64,000 nucleotides of DNA, from assembly GCA_052389435.1 (NCBI GenBank), contig JBQTIB010000024.1:79482-143481 (forward strand). The letters are read 5' to 3'. The notes under the pieces were generated by a model that saw nothing but the letters and a program-made list of their open reading frames with translations, made no database searches and had not been told where the DNA came from. Source of the DNA: JBQTKD01 sp052389435 (lineage in GTDB: Bacteria > Actinomycetota > Actinomycetes > Sporichthyales > Sporichthyaceae). Position 1 is the stretch's first letter, and the number at the start of each line of letters is the position of its first letter. Shown here piece by piece: positions 54,168 to 62,686 of this stretch. The position numbers and the translations under genes are program-made.

Positions 54168-55570
54168 CCTTCGCCCGCGAGTACGACTCGCTGGCCAGAG
54201 CTCTGGCCGACCTCGTCGGTCGAAGCAGCGACGAGTGGGCATCGGACCCGACGTCCGCTCGCTCGGCGTGCGCCGTGCGCGACGTGATCGCGACCCGATT
54301 GACGGCCATGGCCGCGGCGGTGGTGAACGCCCCATCGCGGCGCCCGGCGGACTTCCCGGTGCGACTGGTCGTCACCGACCCCGGCCACGCTCTGCACGCC
54401 GCACTCGCCGACCTGCCGCCGGCCCTCACCGACCACAGACGCCGTGCCGACCTGCTGTTCGCCGGACCCCGACACGAACCCGGGCCGTGGCAGCGAGCAA
54501 CCCGCGCCTGCGCCTACCTCGAGCCGTACACCGAAACCTTGAGGACCCTGGACGGTCCGACGGCATGGACGACGCTGCGCGGTATAGCAGACCTGTCCCG
54601 CGCCGTGCTGCTTCTCGACATCGCCCTGACGACCCATCGCGAAGCGCGGCACGCAGAGCCCGGCCGTCACGGCGCGTTGCGCATCGCCGCGGACGAGCTG
54701 TGCGCCTGCGTGCCTGCCGAACGCACGCAACCACAGATCCCCCTGCCGCCGCCCCCGCGGCCCATTCGAGTCGCCACCATCGGAGACCTGCCACACGCGA
54801 CTCAGAGGCTCGCGGCGATGCTCCACGCCCGCGGGAGCGAGTTGACCGCCACCGAGGTGAGAGCCGCCTCCAGCGTGCTCGTCGAGGGCATGGCGACCAC
54901 GGCCCGCGCTCTCGCAGGGCATAAGGAGTCGCAGGAGCTCGCAGGTCTGCTCGTCGAGGCCATGCGACACGCGCAGCATCTCGACGCAACGCCCATGCAG
55001 ACGCTCACGATGCCTTCGGCGCCAGTCCGCTACTTTGCCGGCGAGATCGTCGCGCAACTGCGCGCCGCGGATGGGATTCTGGATCGTCTCGACGCGGACT
55101 CCATCGCGCGCCCCTCCGACCGGCGCGCGGTCGCCGCGGCCCTGCTGCCATGGGCCGCAGAGGCGGCGAACGTCGCGGCGGCTGTGGATGCCGGGCTGCG
55201 CGCCAGTCACGAGCGAGCGCTGCTGCTCGCGCCCTCGGTTGGGCCGGCCGCGTCCACGTACCGATGGATGCGAGCGACCGCGCTGGATGGGAAGGCGGAG
55301 GTAGAAGCGCTTGCCGCGAGTTACGCGACCCAGGAGGCGACCGCTCGGATTGCGGTGAAGCTAACGAGCCAACGCGAGCCGCAAGCAGAGTTGGCTGCCA
55401 GCCGTCCGGCGACCCGGCTGGCCGCGCTCGCAGACCGGGACGCTTCTGGGCGGCCACTCGCCCCGCATCCCGCCGACTGGAGAGGCTCGCGGCGCGCCAA
55501 GGAAAGGGCAGGCACAACTCGACGACACTCGCCGCCGCGTCCTGCCGGCCCAGGCGGACCGGCGCTCTGA
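54164..55570 (+). CDS. Large helical hypothetical protein of the conjugative element
   Basis: This 468-residue Ala/Arg-rich protein, largely helical, has no membrane segments. It includes stretches such as ELTATEVRAASSVLVEGMAT and RWMRATALDGKAEVEALAAS. It is the last gene of the plus-strand transfer block and is coupled to the preceding gene by GTGA. No family is recognised; a structural or DNA-packaging role would be a guess. Confidence 0.6.
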   Translation: MTFAREYDSLARALADLVGRSSDEWASDPTSARSACAVRDVIATRLTAMAAAVVNAPSRRPADFPVRLVVTDPGHALHAALADLPPALTDHRRRADLLFAGPRHEPGPWQRATRACAYLEPYTETLRTLDGPTAWTTLRGIADLSRAVLLLDIALTTHREARHAEPGRHGALRIAADELCACVPAERTQPQIPLPPPPRPIRVATIGDLPHATQRLAAMLHARGSELTATEVRAASSVLVEGMATTARALAGHKESQELAGLLVEAMRHAQHLDATPMQTLTMPSAPVRYFAGEIVAQLRAADGILDRLDADSIARPSDRRAVAAALLPWAAEAANVAAAVDAGLRASHERALLLAPSVGPAASTYRWMRATALDGKAEVEALAASYATQEATARIAVKLTSQREPQAELAASRPATRLAALADRDASGRPLAPHPADWRGSRRAKERAGTTRRHSPPRPAGPGGPAL

Positions 55571-55630
55571 GTTGATCAAGACCGCCGTCGGCGTTTCGCG
55601 ATCTGGCGAAGGCGTTTCGGGCGCATTCGT

Positions 55631-56674
55631 CTACTTCGGCAGTTCGGCGAAACGCTGCGCGCATACCGGGCAGCGGGGAAGGGTTTCGTGGTCCCGGGTC
55701 GGAACGAAGAAGACGCCGCAGATGGCACGGATGCCGTCGCCCTGAATCGTGCTTCCGGCCAAGCCCCGACGATGGGCATAGTGGCTGTGCGTGCCGGGCT
55801 CCGACTGAGCCAGCTCATGGGCGAACACCAGAGCGCCGAGTTCGGTCAACCGATGCGTGAGACCGCCCGGCTCCGCGATGGTGGAGAACGTGTCGCGGTA
55901 CCGATCCCAGCCCTGCTCCGGCGGGCTCAACGAGATCAGAGCGCGAAGGATCAGCTGCCAGAGCAGGTCGCTGCCCGCCCAGCGGGCCACTGGCCTGATC
56001 TCAAGCTCGATCTCGTCGGCGTCGTAGTCGACGTCGCGGACCGCCGTCACGTTGATCGTCAGAGCCGCGATGTCGCCCTCCGACTGCAGCGGATGGGCTA
56101 TACCGAATCCGACCGACCCGCCCGCGTGTACATCTTCGAGTGCGGAGTGAATCTGACGCTGCACGGTCAGCTCCCACTCGGTCATCAACCGAGACGCGGT
56201 CTCCCTTCGGAGCAGGCGGATGTCCTCGGTGGTCGGCAGCCACCGGTTCGACTCGCCGGCGTCGTTCTCGCGCTTCACGCGGACGTAGAAATCGTCGTGG
56301 TCTTGGTGACCGCCCTTGGCCAGGCCCGCGACGACAAGCCAGTGGACGCCGGTTTCAGGGTCCTTCCACACCCCGCCGCGCCACTGCCCGAGCTTGATCT
56401 CCATGAGCGGGAACGCGGTGCAGCTCTGCACCAGGCCGACGAAGTTGTCGAGTTCCGCATCGTGGGCGAACGACTCCGCGGCCTTGGCCACGATGGGATG
56501 AGGTAGCTCGCCCAGCGGGTGCAGGTCGTCGAAGGCGCGCGCGGCGATCAACCTCAACGGTCGGGGCGAGTCCCAGCCGTCGGCGAGATCTTCGGCGAGA
56601 CAGCGGAGCGTTGGTCGAGCGCGGCGACTGTGCACGGCTCTCATCTTGCCTATGCACCGCCGCCGCTGCGGCAC
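55631..56674 (-). CDS. Hypothetical protein with C-terminal zinc ribbon, partner of HTH gene
   Basis: This 347-residue soluble protein has a C-terminal segment with His and Cys residues (THSHYAHRRGLAG, then ICGVFFVPTRDHETLPRCPV and CAQRF) that resembles the DUF3039 zinc-ribbon type. The central part (EIKLGQWRGGVWKDPETGVH, then WLVVAGLAK) is not recognised. It starts 6 bases after the HTH gene, so both form a two-gene operon behind repeated operator-like sites. That arrangement at the edge of a mobile element suggests a toxin-antitoxin or maintenance unit, which is unproven. Confidence 0.55.
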   Translation of the reverse strand: MPQRRRCIGKMRAVHSRRARPTLRCLAEDLADGWDSPRPLRLIAARAFDDLHPLGELPHPIVAKAAESFAHDAELDNFVGLVQSCTAFPLMEIKLGQWRGGVWKDPETGVHWLVVAGLAKGGHQDHDDFYVRVKRENDAGESNRWLPTTEDIRLLRRETASRLMTEWELTVQRQIHSALEDVHAGGSVGFGIAHPLQSEGDIAALTINVTAVRDVDYDADEIELEIRPVARWAGSDLLWQLILRALISLSPPEQGWDRYRDTFSTIAEPGGLTHRLTELGALVFAHELAQSEPGTHSHYAHRRGLAGSTIQGDGIRAICGVFFVPTRDHETLPRCPVCAQRFAELPK

Positions 56675-56680
56675 GACCGC

Positions 56681-57085
56681 TCAGAGACTGTCGGCGATCT
56701 CGTCGATTGCTCGCGCGCGACCTGCGTCATGGTGTGCGAAGCGTTCGGCGAGCTCTCGGCGGTCTCGCTGACGCTGCGCCTCGAAGGCGACCAGGTCTCG
56801 GACGGCGATGCGACGGTCGCGGCCGACGTGGTGAAACACGATTTCCCCTTGGTCGAGCAGCTTGTAGAGATGAGTGCGGCTCATGCCGAGCCGGCTGGCC
56901 GCCTGCTGGGGCGTGAGTGCGGCAGCGGAGTCGACCACCGCGAGGTCGGCCCCTTCGCGAACGCACCGGCTCACGCTCAGCAGCACGTCGCGCAGCTCGG
57001 GACCGATGGCGTCGCTGTTCGTCGCAAACTGTTCGACGGCGTCGAGCTGCTGGGCGGTGATGTTCGAGGTCTTGATGGTTTCCAT
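56681..57085 (-). CDS. HTH_17/excisionase-type DNA-binding protein (possible antitoxin)
   Basis: This 134-residue protein has a helical N-terminal part and a MerR-like HTH (LTPQQAASRLGMSRTHLYKL, then LDQGEIVFHHVGRDRRI). AGGAGGCGGGCG precedes the ATG at 57085. Proteins with this layout often act as antitoxins or small repressors in actinobacterial TA loci. Direct and inverted GTGTCA repeats just upstream are its likely operators. Confidence 0.7.
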   Translation of the reverse strand: METIKTSNITAQQLDAVEQFATNSDAIGPELRDVLLSVSRCVREGADLAVVDSAAALTPQQAASRLGMSRTHLYKLLDQGEIVFHHVGRDRRIAVRDLVAFEAQRQRDRRELAERFAHHDAGRARAIDEIADSL

Positions 57086-57099
57086 CGCCCGCCTCCTAT

Positions 57100-57134
57100 G
57101 TGTCATAGATGCCTCAAGTGTCACAGATGACACT
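57100..57134. promoter_or_regulatory. Repeated GTGTCA operator sites upstream of the HTH gene
   Basis: GTGTCATAGATG (57100-57111) and GTGTCACAGATG (57118-57129) are near-identical direct repeats 18 bases apart. The second is part of the inverted repeat AGTGTCA-CAGA-TGACACT (57117-57134). Their place directly before the HTH gene fits autoregulation. Confidence 0.6.
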
Positions 57135-57592
57135 ACGTCCTGTGGGGAAGTTCGTCAACGCTTCGGACATAGCCTTGGCGAAGGTTGGGCTCAACCGGGC
57201 AGCTTCGACAACGACGTCGGTCCCTGCCCGGACGAACACCTGCTGTGGCACGTCGAGATCGAGGCGCTGCCCACCGGCAAAGACATCGAGGCGCTGGCGT
57301 ACGCCGTCGGTGATCGCCTCGAAGACGCCTGGGGCTGCAGCTGCCGCCGCTATCTGGCGCGGCGGGGGCAGTACGCGGGAAGACTAGATCCTCGGCAGGC
57401 TTGAGCGCTGGCGAGTCGCGGTGAGGGCGGCGAATCGTCGGATCTGGCGCCCGCCGAGCCCCGGCGCCGGTGATCGTCTGTCAATCATCGTGTCAATCAA
57501 CCGCAGTTCTCGCGGGGCAAGCGAGCCACGGTGGACAGCGCCGCGGTCACGCGTTCGCGCCTGAGACAGCACAGTCCAGGCCCAGCAGCCCC
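57135..57592. other. Non-genic stretch between the HTH operon and attR
   Basis: No intact gene is supported. One plus-strand frame ending at 57404 has a coding-like stretch (EIEALPTGKDIEALAYAVGD) without a recognisable start, perhaps a gene remnant. TGTCAATCA occurs twice, at 57479-57487 and 57491-57499. No integrase gene, expected beside an attachment site, is present here. Confidence 0.4.
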
Positions 57593-57634
57593 CTTTTAAT
57601 CCGCGGGTTCGGGGTTCGATCCCCCGGCGGCCCA
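57593..57634 (+). other. 3' part of a tRNA-Lys(UUU) gene, candidate attR
   Basis: The sequence reads as the anticodon loop CTTTTAA, the 3' anticodon-stem strand, a five-base variable loop, a perfect T-arm (CGGGG-TTCGATC-CCCCG), the acceptor strand GCGGCCC and discriminator A, then CC. The 5' half of a tRNA is absent upstream. Integrative elements that use tRNA genes leave exactly such a 3' duplicate at the far end, so this marks the right boundary of the element. The intact gene should lie to the left, outside this window. Confidence 0.75.
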
Positions 57635-57682
57635 CCCTCTGACCTGCGACGTGCACCAGATCCGAGCCTCGTGTCGGTGGAT

Positions 57683-57705
57683 CTGTCAATGAAACTCATT
57701 GACAG
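57683..57705. repeat. Perfect 10-bp inverted repeat beside attR
   Basis: CTGTCAATGA and TCATTGACAG flank a 3-base centre. The TGTCAAT core also occurs at 57479 and 57491 on the other side of the tRNA fragment. It could be a recombinase or regulator site. Confidence 0.5.
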
Positions 57706-57860
57706 AGGCGGTATGCGTCTCGCGTCCTCTCCTGCGAACTGCCCGTCCCCGTGCATGGAAATCGATGTCGACGGCACGTGAAAACTGACCCCCGCGCGGC
57801 ATCCGAAATCTGACCCCTCGTCCACCGAGCCTGGCTCCAGTCGAGCCGGGAGGACCTGGG

Positions 57861-58866
57861 GTGTTGAGGGTGGAGGACTGGGCGGAGATTCGCCGGCTGC
57901 ATCGGGCCGAAGGGATGCCGATCAAGGCGATCGTGCGGGTGATGAAGGTCAGCCGGAACACGGTGCGTGCGGCGTTGGCCTCGAACGGGCCGCCGAAGTA
58001 CGAGCGTGCGCCGGCCGGGTCGTTGGTCGACGGGTACGAATCTGCGATTCGCGAGCTGCTCAAGGCGTTCCCGACATGCCGGCGTCCCCTGATCGACGAG
58101 CTCGCGGGCGCGGGCGGCGGAGGACCTGTTCGCGGGGTGGTGGGCGCTGATCCACGGCCTCGGGGCGGTGCCGCGCACGCTGGTCTGGGACGGCGAGGGC
58201 GCGGTCGGGCGCCGTCGTGGCGGGCGCAGCGAACTGACCGGGGAGTGTCAGGCCTTCCGCGGAACGCTGAGCAGCAGGGTGTTCGTCTGCAAACCGCGCG
58301 ATCCGGAGACCAAGGGCGTGATCGAACGCTCGCACGGGTATCTGGAGACCAGCTTCCTGCCCGGTCGCTCGTTCGCCTCGCCGGGGGATTTCAACGCTCA
58401 GCTCGGGGAATGGCTCGCGGTGGCCAACGGTCGGCGCAAGCGGACGCTGGGCTGCGCGCCGGCCGAGCGGATCGGCGCGGACCGCGCCGCGATGCTGAGC
58501 CTGCCGCCGGTCGCGCCCGTCACCGGCGGGCGCAGGTCGCTGCTGCTGCCGCGCGATCACTACGTGCGCGTGGACTCCAACGACTACTCGGTGCACCCGG
58601 CGGTGATCGGACAGCGGATCGAGGTCGTGACCGATCTGCACCGGGTCCGTGCCTTCCAGGGCGGGCGCCCGGTCGCCGACCACGTCCGGGCCTGGGCCTG
58701 GCACCAGACCGTCACCGACCCGGTCCATCGGGCGGCGGCCGACGCCCTGCGCCAACACCGGGCCTCGGTCGTGCGCCCGCCCGTCGAGGCACCGGTCCAG
58801 CAGCGCGAACTGTCCGACTACGACCGCCTCCTGGGAACCTGCGACCTCGAGGGCGGGGCCGCGTGA
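57861..58866 (+). pseudogene. istA: istA transposase with internal deletion and frameshift
   Basis: The start is a normal IstA N terminus (VEDWAEIRRLHRAEGMPIKA, then VSRNTVRAALASNGPPKYER). At about 58095-58112 the reading changes frame and jumps to LFAGWWALIHGLGAVPRTLV, having lost roughly 130 residues including the first catalytic Asp. The second Asp region (VWDGEGAVG) and the Glu region (KGVIERSHGYLETSFLPG) remain. The stop overlaps the istB start (TGATG). The transposase cannot be active. Confidence 0.8.
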
Positions 58867-59696
58867 TGGCCGCCCGCACCGGCGCCGCGGCGGCCGAGAA
58901 CCCCGCCCCCGCAAGAGATTTCGGCACCGAGCTCTCGTTCCTGACCAGGGCCCTGAAGGCCCCGACCCTGCGCGAGGCGGTCGAGCGCCTGGCCGAACGG
59001 GCCCGGGCGGAGTCCTGGACCCACGAGGAGTTCCTCGTCGCCTGCCTGCAGCGCGAGGTCTCCGCCCGCGACTCCCACGGCGGCGAAGGCCGCATCCGCT
59101 CGGCCCGGTTTCCCGCGCGCAAGTCGTTGGAGGAGTTCGACTTCGACCACGCCCGCGGCCTCAAACGCGAGCTGATCGCCCACCTCGGCACCCTGGACTT
59201 CGTCACCGCGAAGGAGAACGTGCTGCTGCTCGGCCCGCCCGGGACAGGCAAGACCCATCTGGCGACGGGGTTGGGAATCCGGGCCTGCCAGGCCGGGCAC
59301 CGGACCCTGTTCGCGACCGCCTCGCAGTGGGTCACCCGCCTGGCCGAGGCGCACAACGGCGGCAGGCTCCAGGACGAGCTGACCCGACTCGGGCGCTACC
59401 CGCTGCTCATCGTGGACGAGGTCGGCTACATCCCCTTCGAGTCCGCGGCGGCGAACCTGTTCTTCCAACTCGTCTCGACCCGCTACGAACGCGCCTCGCT
59501 CATCGTGACCTCGAACAAGCCCTTCGGGCGCTGGGGCGAAGTCTTCGGCGACGACGTCGTCGCCGCGGCCATGATCGACCGCCTCGTCCACCACGCCGAA
59601 GTCATCTCGCTGAAGGGAGACAGCTACCGACTCAAAGACCGAGACCTCGGCCGCGTTCCAGCGGCCAACCAACCAGACGAGTCACCGAAGAACTGA
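58866..59696 (+). CDS. istB: IstB-like transposition helper ATPase
   Basis: This 276-residue AAA+ protein has Walker A at about 123-130 (GPPGTGKT), Walker B (LLIVDEVGYIPFES), and the usual IstB ending (ASLIVTSNKPFGRWGEVFGD, then AAAMIDRLVHHAEVISLKG). IstB selects the target and stimulates IstA. The gene is intact, with an ATG overlapping the istA stop. It could still support transposition by a related IstA elsewhere. Confidence 0.9.
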   Translation: MAARTGAAAAENPAPARDFGTELSFLTRALKAPTLREAVERLAERARAESWTHEEFLVACLQREVSARDSHGGEGRIRSARFPARKSLEEFDFDHARGLKRELIAHLGTLDFVTAKENVLLLGPPGTGKTHLATGLGIRACQAGHRTLFATASQWVTRLAEAHNGGRLQDELTRLGRYPLLIVDEVGYIPFESAAANLFFQLVSTRYERASLIVTSNKPFGRWGEVFGDDVVAAAMIDRLVHHAEVISLKGDSYRLKDRDLGRVPAANQPDESPKN

Positions 59697-59918
59697 CGGG
59701 CCAGGGGTCAGAATTCGCCTGCCGCCAGGGGGTCAAGATTCGAGTGCCGTTGACAATCGACCGGAGGAGAAGCGAACCTGCGGATTCTCGGTCCGCGGTC
59801 TGCGCTGCGCTCGCGCAGCCAATTGCGGGCGCGGGGCGCCCCATGTGTGAAGCCGGAGCGCGGGTGGACAGTCGCACATCGGCTAGCACGGTCTCATCCG
59901 TCGCGCCATTGAGGCACC

Positions 59919-60587
59919 TCAGCTCGCTGGGGCCTTGCTGTCGCGCACCACGACACCCAGCTCGTCGCGCAGTTGAAGCTCCCAGGCCTTCAGGTCGACG
60001 TCCTTCGGTTTGGCCTTGCACGGGTCGAAACAGGCGAGCATGGCCATGCTGCTGCGTTCGGTCTTGACGTCGTCTCCAACCCGATACGTGACCTCGATGA
60101 CGTTGAGGAGGCCGACCGTTCCCGAAGCCAGGCGGAAACCTGCGGCTACGACGACTGGGCGAGCGATGGACTCGCCGGGGAGTATTTGGGCGGTCTCGGC
60201 GGCCGGAATGACCGTTCCGAACGCCGGATGGTGAACGCCTCTGCTCGGCGGATAGCCGAGGCTGCTGCCAACGGCCGAGGTCTCGCCGTCGCGAGGCCAC
60301 GTGGTGATCGCGCCGAGGTATTCGAGATTGGGCGAGGTCAGCGCACGGACACGAAGTACCTCGACGTCCTCTCCGGATTCCCTGATCGTGATCGCACCGA
60401 TCGTGAAGTCGGATGCCTGTTCCGTAAGGTCCTCAATCGTCCCCACCGGGGGTGTAGCGGCGGCTTTCAAAGCCGATTCGCCCCCGCAACCGGTCAGCGC
60501 GAGAGTCAAGGCGACCCCGAGCGAGGCAACGGCGCCTGGGCCGCGTCGAGAACCTCGACGGGGGCAGGCGGGAAGCACCGGCCTCAT
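59919..60587 (-). CDS. Hypothetical lipoprotein
   Basis: This 222-residue protein has a lipoprotein signal (VASLGVALTLALTGCGGES). A beta-rich extracytoplasmic domain follows, ending near MAMLACFDPCKAKPKDVDLK. No family is recognised. The ATG overlaps the TGA of the upstream gene (ATGA at 60584-60587), so the two are an operon. Confidence 0.65.
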   Translation of the reverse strand: MRPVLPACPRRGSRRGPGAVASLGVALTLALTGCGGESALKAAATPPVGTIEDLTEQASDFTIGAITIRESGEDVEVLRVRALTSPNLEYLGAITTWPRDGETSAVGSSLGYPPSRGVHHPAFGTVIPAAETAQILPGESIARPVVVAAGFRLASGTVGLLNVIEVTYRVGDDVKTERSSMAMLACFDPCKAKPKDVDLKAWELQLRDELGVVVRDSKAPAS

Positions 60588-61523
60588 TCGAAGAAACCTT
60601 GGATGCGCTGACCCGGGTCGTCCGGGGTAGCCGTGTCACCGCACAGCCATTTGTGCTTAAACGGCGAGCTCCGCGGAAGCCGGAACTTCACGACGACCGA
60701 CACAGCACTGCTGTAGCCGCTGAGCGACTTTCCGCCGAACGTCACGCCGGGTAGCGGCGTCAACTCGAATCCGCGTTCGTAGACTGCGGCACGTTCCTTC
60801 TCCACCGGGTAGTCCTTCGCAGCCGGGCGGAACCGGCTTGCGGTGGGCGACTGCAACGGGGCCGCCGCCCGTGACGCCGAGGCCGCCTTCGACGGCGGAC
60901 TTGGTGCGATCGAGGGTCAGGTCGAGGAGGTTGTCTGCGGCGTCCACCACCGAACCGACCGGCGCATCGAGTCGGCTCAGTTGCCGCACCCAGCCGCCGC
61001 TTTCGGTCGGGGTGACCTGGGACAGGTAGGTGTAGTGCCGATCACCGTGGAATACGTTCAACTCGACGTCGATGCCGTCCGGTCCGGCCAGCGACAGCAG
61101 CAGATCCGTGACGCTCGCGCGCAGCACGTAGTTTCCGGCTTCGTCTGCCACCGTCCGAGCCATGGGGACGACGTCGAACTCCGCGCCCACGGGCATGTCG
61201 ACGACCGATTCGTTGCTCGGCCACGCCGCCAGGAGCACCTGGGAGCCCGGCATGACCGCTCCTGTGATCTGTTCGACCGTGCCCCGTAGGACCAGGGGGA
61301 GGTCCAGGGTCGCGCTGTCCGGAATGGCGGCGAACTGGGGGAAGGTGCTTAGCGCGTTCGCGCCGTCGGTGGTCGATGCCTTCTCGGTCTCGGTTGAGGC
61401 GACCGCCGCGGGGAGCATGCTGCCAGCCAGCGCAGTACTGGCGATAAGGGACCCGGCTGAGAACTTGAAGCAGCCCACGGAGGCGCCTCCGTACCCTGAC
61501 AAGCGACCGGACTGGCCGATCAT
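60584..61523 (-). pseudogene. Exported hypothetical protein gene with frameshift
   Basis: From ATG 61523 the frame encodes a signal-like segment (FSAGSLIASTALAGSMLPAA) and a beta-rich domain (DLPLVLRGTVEQITGAVMPG, then SQVLLAAWPSN) up to about position 60850. The coding-like continuation is then in another frame (VYERGFELTPLPGVTFGGKS, then LSGYSSAVSVVVKFRL) and ends at 60584, exactly overlapping the lipoprotein start. In the first frame the tail to 60657 is Arg-rich and unlike protein. One indel near 60850 explains this. Function unknown. Confidence 0.55.
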
Positions 61524-61843
61524 TGGACCTGCGGACGGGTCGAAATGATCCACCCCTTGAGTCTCCTGTGTCGATGCGAGACTCGAGTCGGCCTCTTGGG
61601 GTGTCTTGCAGTTGCCGGGGTCTGCTGCATGATCGGGCGACGGGTCCGGGCCGGGCGGACTGACGGCGGACGGCAAGCATCCGTCGAGCCGGCCCTTGAC
61701 GGCGCTGGTCGAGCACGGCTCGCGTGGTCTGGCGATCGGATTGCACAGCCCGACGTCCATCGCCGGGTCGGTGGTCACCGGGACGGGCAACTCCCTGCGG
61801 CTCACCGTGACAGCCCGCAGTCCAGCAATGCGAAAATCGACAG
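61524..61843. other. Gap between divergent genes
   Basis: The minus-strand frame of the preceding gene stays open to 61805, but its product there is Pro/Ser-rich without motifs. I see no other gene, RNA or clear repeat. Promoters for both neighbours are expected here. Confidence 0.3.
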
Positions 61844-62686
61844 GTGAGCCGAGGCGGGTGGAATCCGAGTCGCCGCAACCGGAACATCGGCACCGCGAAG
61901 AGCGGCCACGGCCGCGACAACCGGTTGACGATTCCCGAGCGCTGGTCGGACGACCGCGTTTTCTGGGAGCGGCTGCGCGACCCCGTGGTCGTTCGCCGCT
62001 CGGACGACGAGACGGACTTCGTCGTCCTCGTGGAGCCGGTGTTGGACGGCTTCACCCACTGCTGTACGCCCGACGACGTCTTCGCGGTCGCCGACATGAT
62101 TCCGGTCGACGACCTCGACGACCTGCGGCTGTTCGTCCTGCGCCAACCGACCAGGAAGCAGCTCGTCCTGTCGTCGGTGTGGGGGCGGATGGCCTACTTC
62201 GCGGACCTGGGCCGCCTGAGCGGACCTGCCGTGTATCTCGAGGCCCAGGAACTCGGGCGCCCGTCCCGGGAGAGGCGATCGATGTCGGTGGACGAGCGCC
62301 GGGAGTTCGAGCGCCTCGTGGCCGACGGTCACCGTGTCGAAGAAACCTCATGGGGCTACCGCTGGGAACCGCGCATGCTGGACGCGACCCGGGCGACGCA
62401 GCTGTACCGGACGCTTCTGCACGAGGCGGGCCACCAGGCCGACTACCTCCGTTCCGTCGACAGGCCGCGCGACGCCCTTCCGTACGACCACCCGGAGTGG
62501 GACCGGCTCGGCGAGCGCTACTGGGCGAAGTCGAACCGCGAGAAGGAGGTCTTCGCGCATCGCTACGCCGAAGAACTCGGCGCCAGGCTGCGGCGGGAGG
62601 GCAAGATCCCGTTCGACCGGATGGCCGATCCCGACCGGCTGCGCGAGGAGGGGTTGAACCCCAGCTGGTTCGGCCTTCCGGCATGA
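61844..62686 (+). CDS. Zincin-like hypothetical protein (HEAGH motif)
   Basis: This 280-residue soluble protein contains LLHEAGHQADYLRSV near residue 190, the HExxH signature of zinc metallopeptidases. A later Glu/Asp-rich helix follows (SNREKEVFAHRYAEELGARL) that could supply the third ligand. The N-terminal domain (DFVVLVEPVLDGFTHCCTPD) is unrecognised. No signal peptide is seen. Its stop overlaps the next ATG (ATGA), so the two are coupled. Confidence 0.65.
   Translation: MSRGGWNPSRRNRNIGTAKSGHGRDNRLTIPERWSDDRVFWERLRDPVVVRRSDDETDFVVLVEPVLDGFTHCCTPDDVFAVADMIPVDDLDDLRLFVLRQPTRKQLVLSSVWGRMAYFADLGRLSGPAVYLEAQELGRPSRERRSMSVDERREFERLVADGHRVEETSWGYRWEPRMLDATRATQLYRTLLHEAGHQADYLRSVDRPRDALPYDHPEWDRLGERYWAKSNREKEVFAHRYAEELGARLRREGKIPFDRMADPDRLREEGLNPSWFGLPA

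Larger units (their letters stand above)
57766..59755 (+). mobile_element. IS21-family-like element with 5-bp target duplication
   Basis: The ends are TGTCGACGGCAC (57766-57777) and GTGCCGTTGACA (59744-59755), inverted with one mismatch. Inside each end, repeated CTGACCCC/TTGACCCC-type sequences continue the similarity for about 45 bases, as in IS21 multiple binding sites. ATCGA flanks both sides (57761-57765 and 59756-59760), a target duplication in the IS21 size range. The element encodes a deleted istA and an intact istB, so it is probably non-autonomous. Confidence 0.8.

Noticed and set aside
57593..57634. Complete tRNA-Lys gene
   Set aside because: No acceptor 5' strand, D-arm or 5' anticodon strand can be formed from the sequence upstream.
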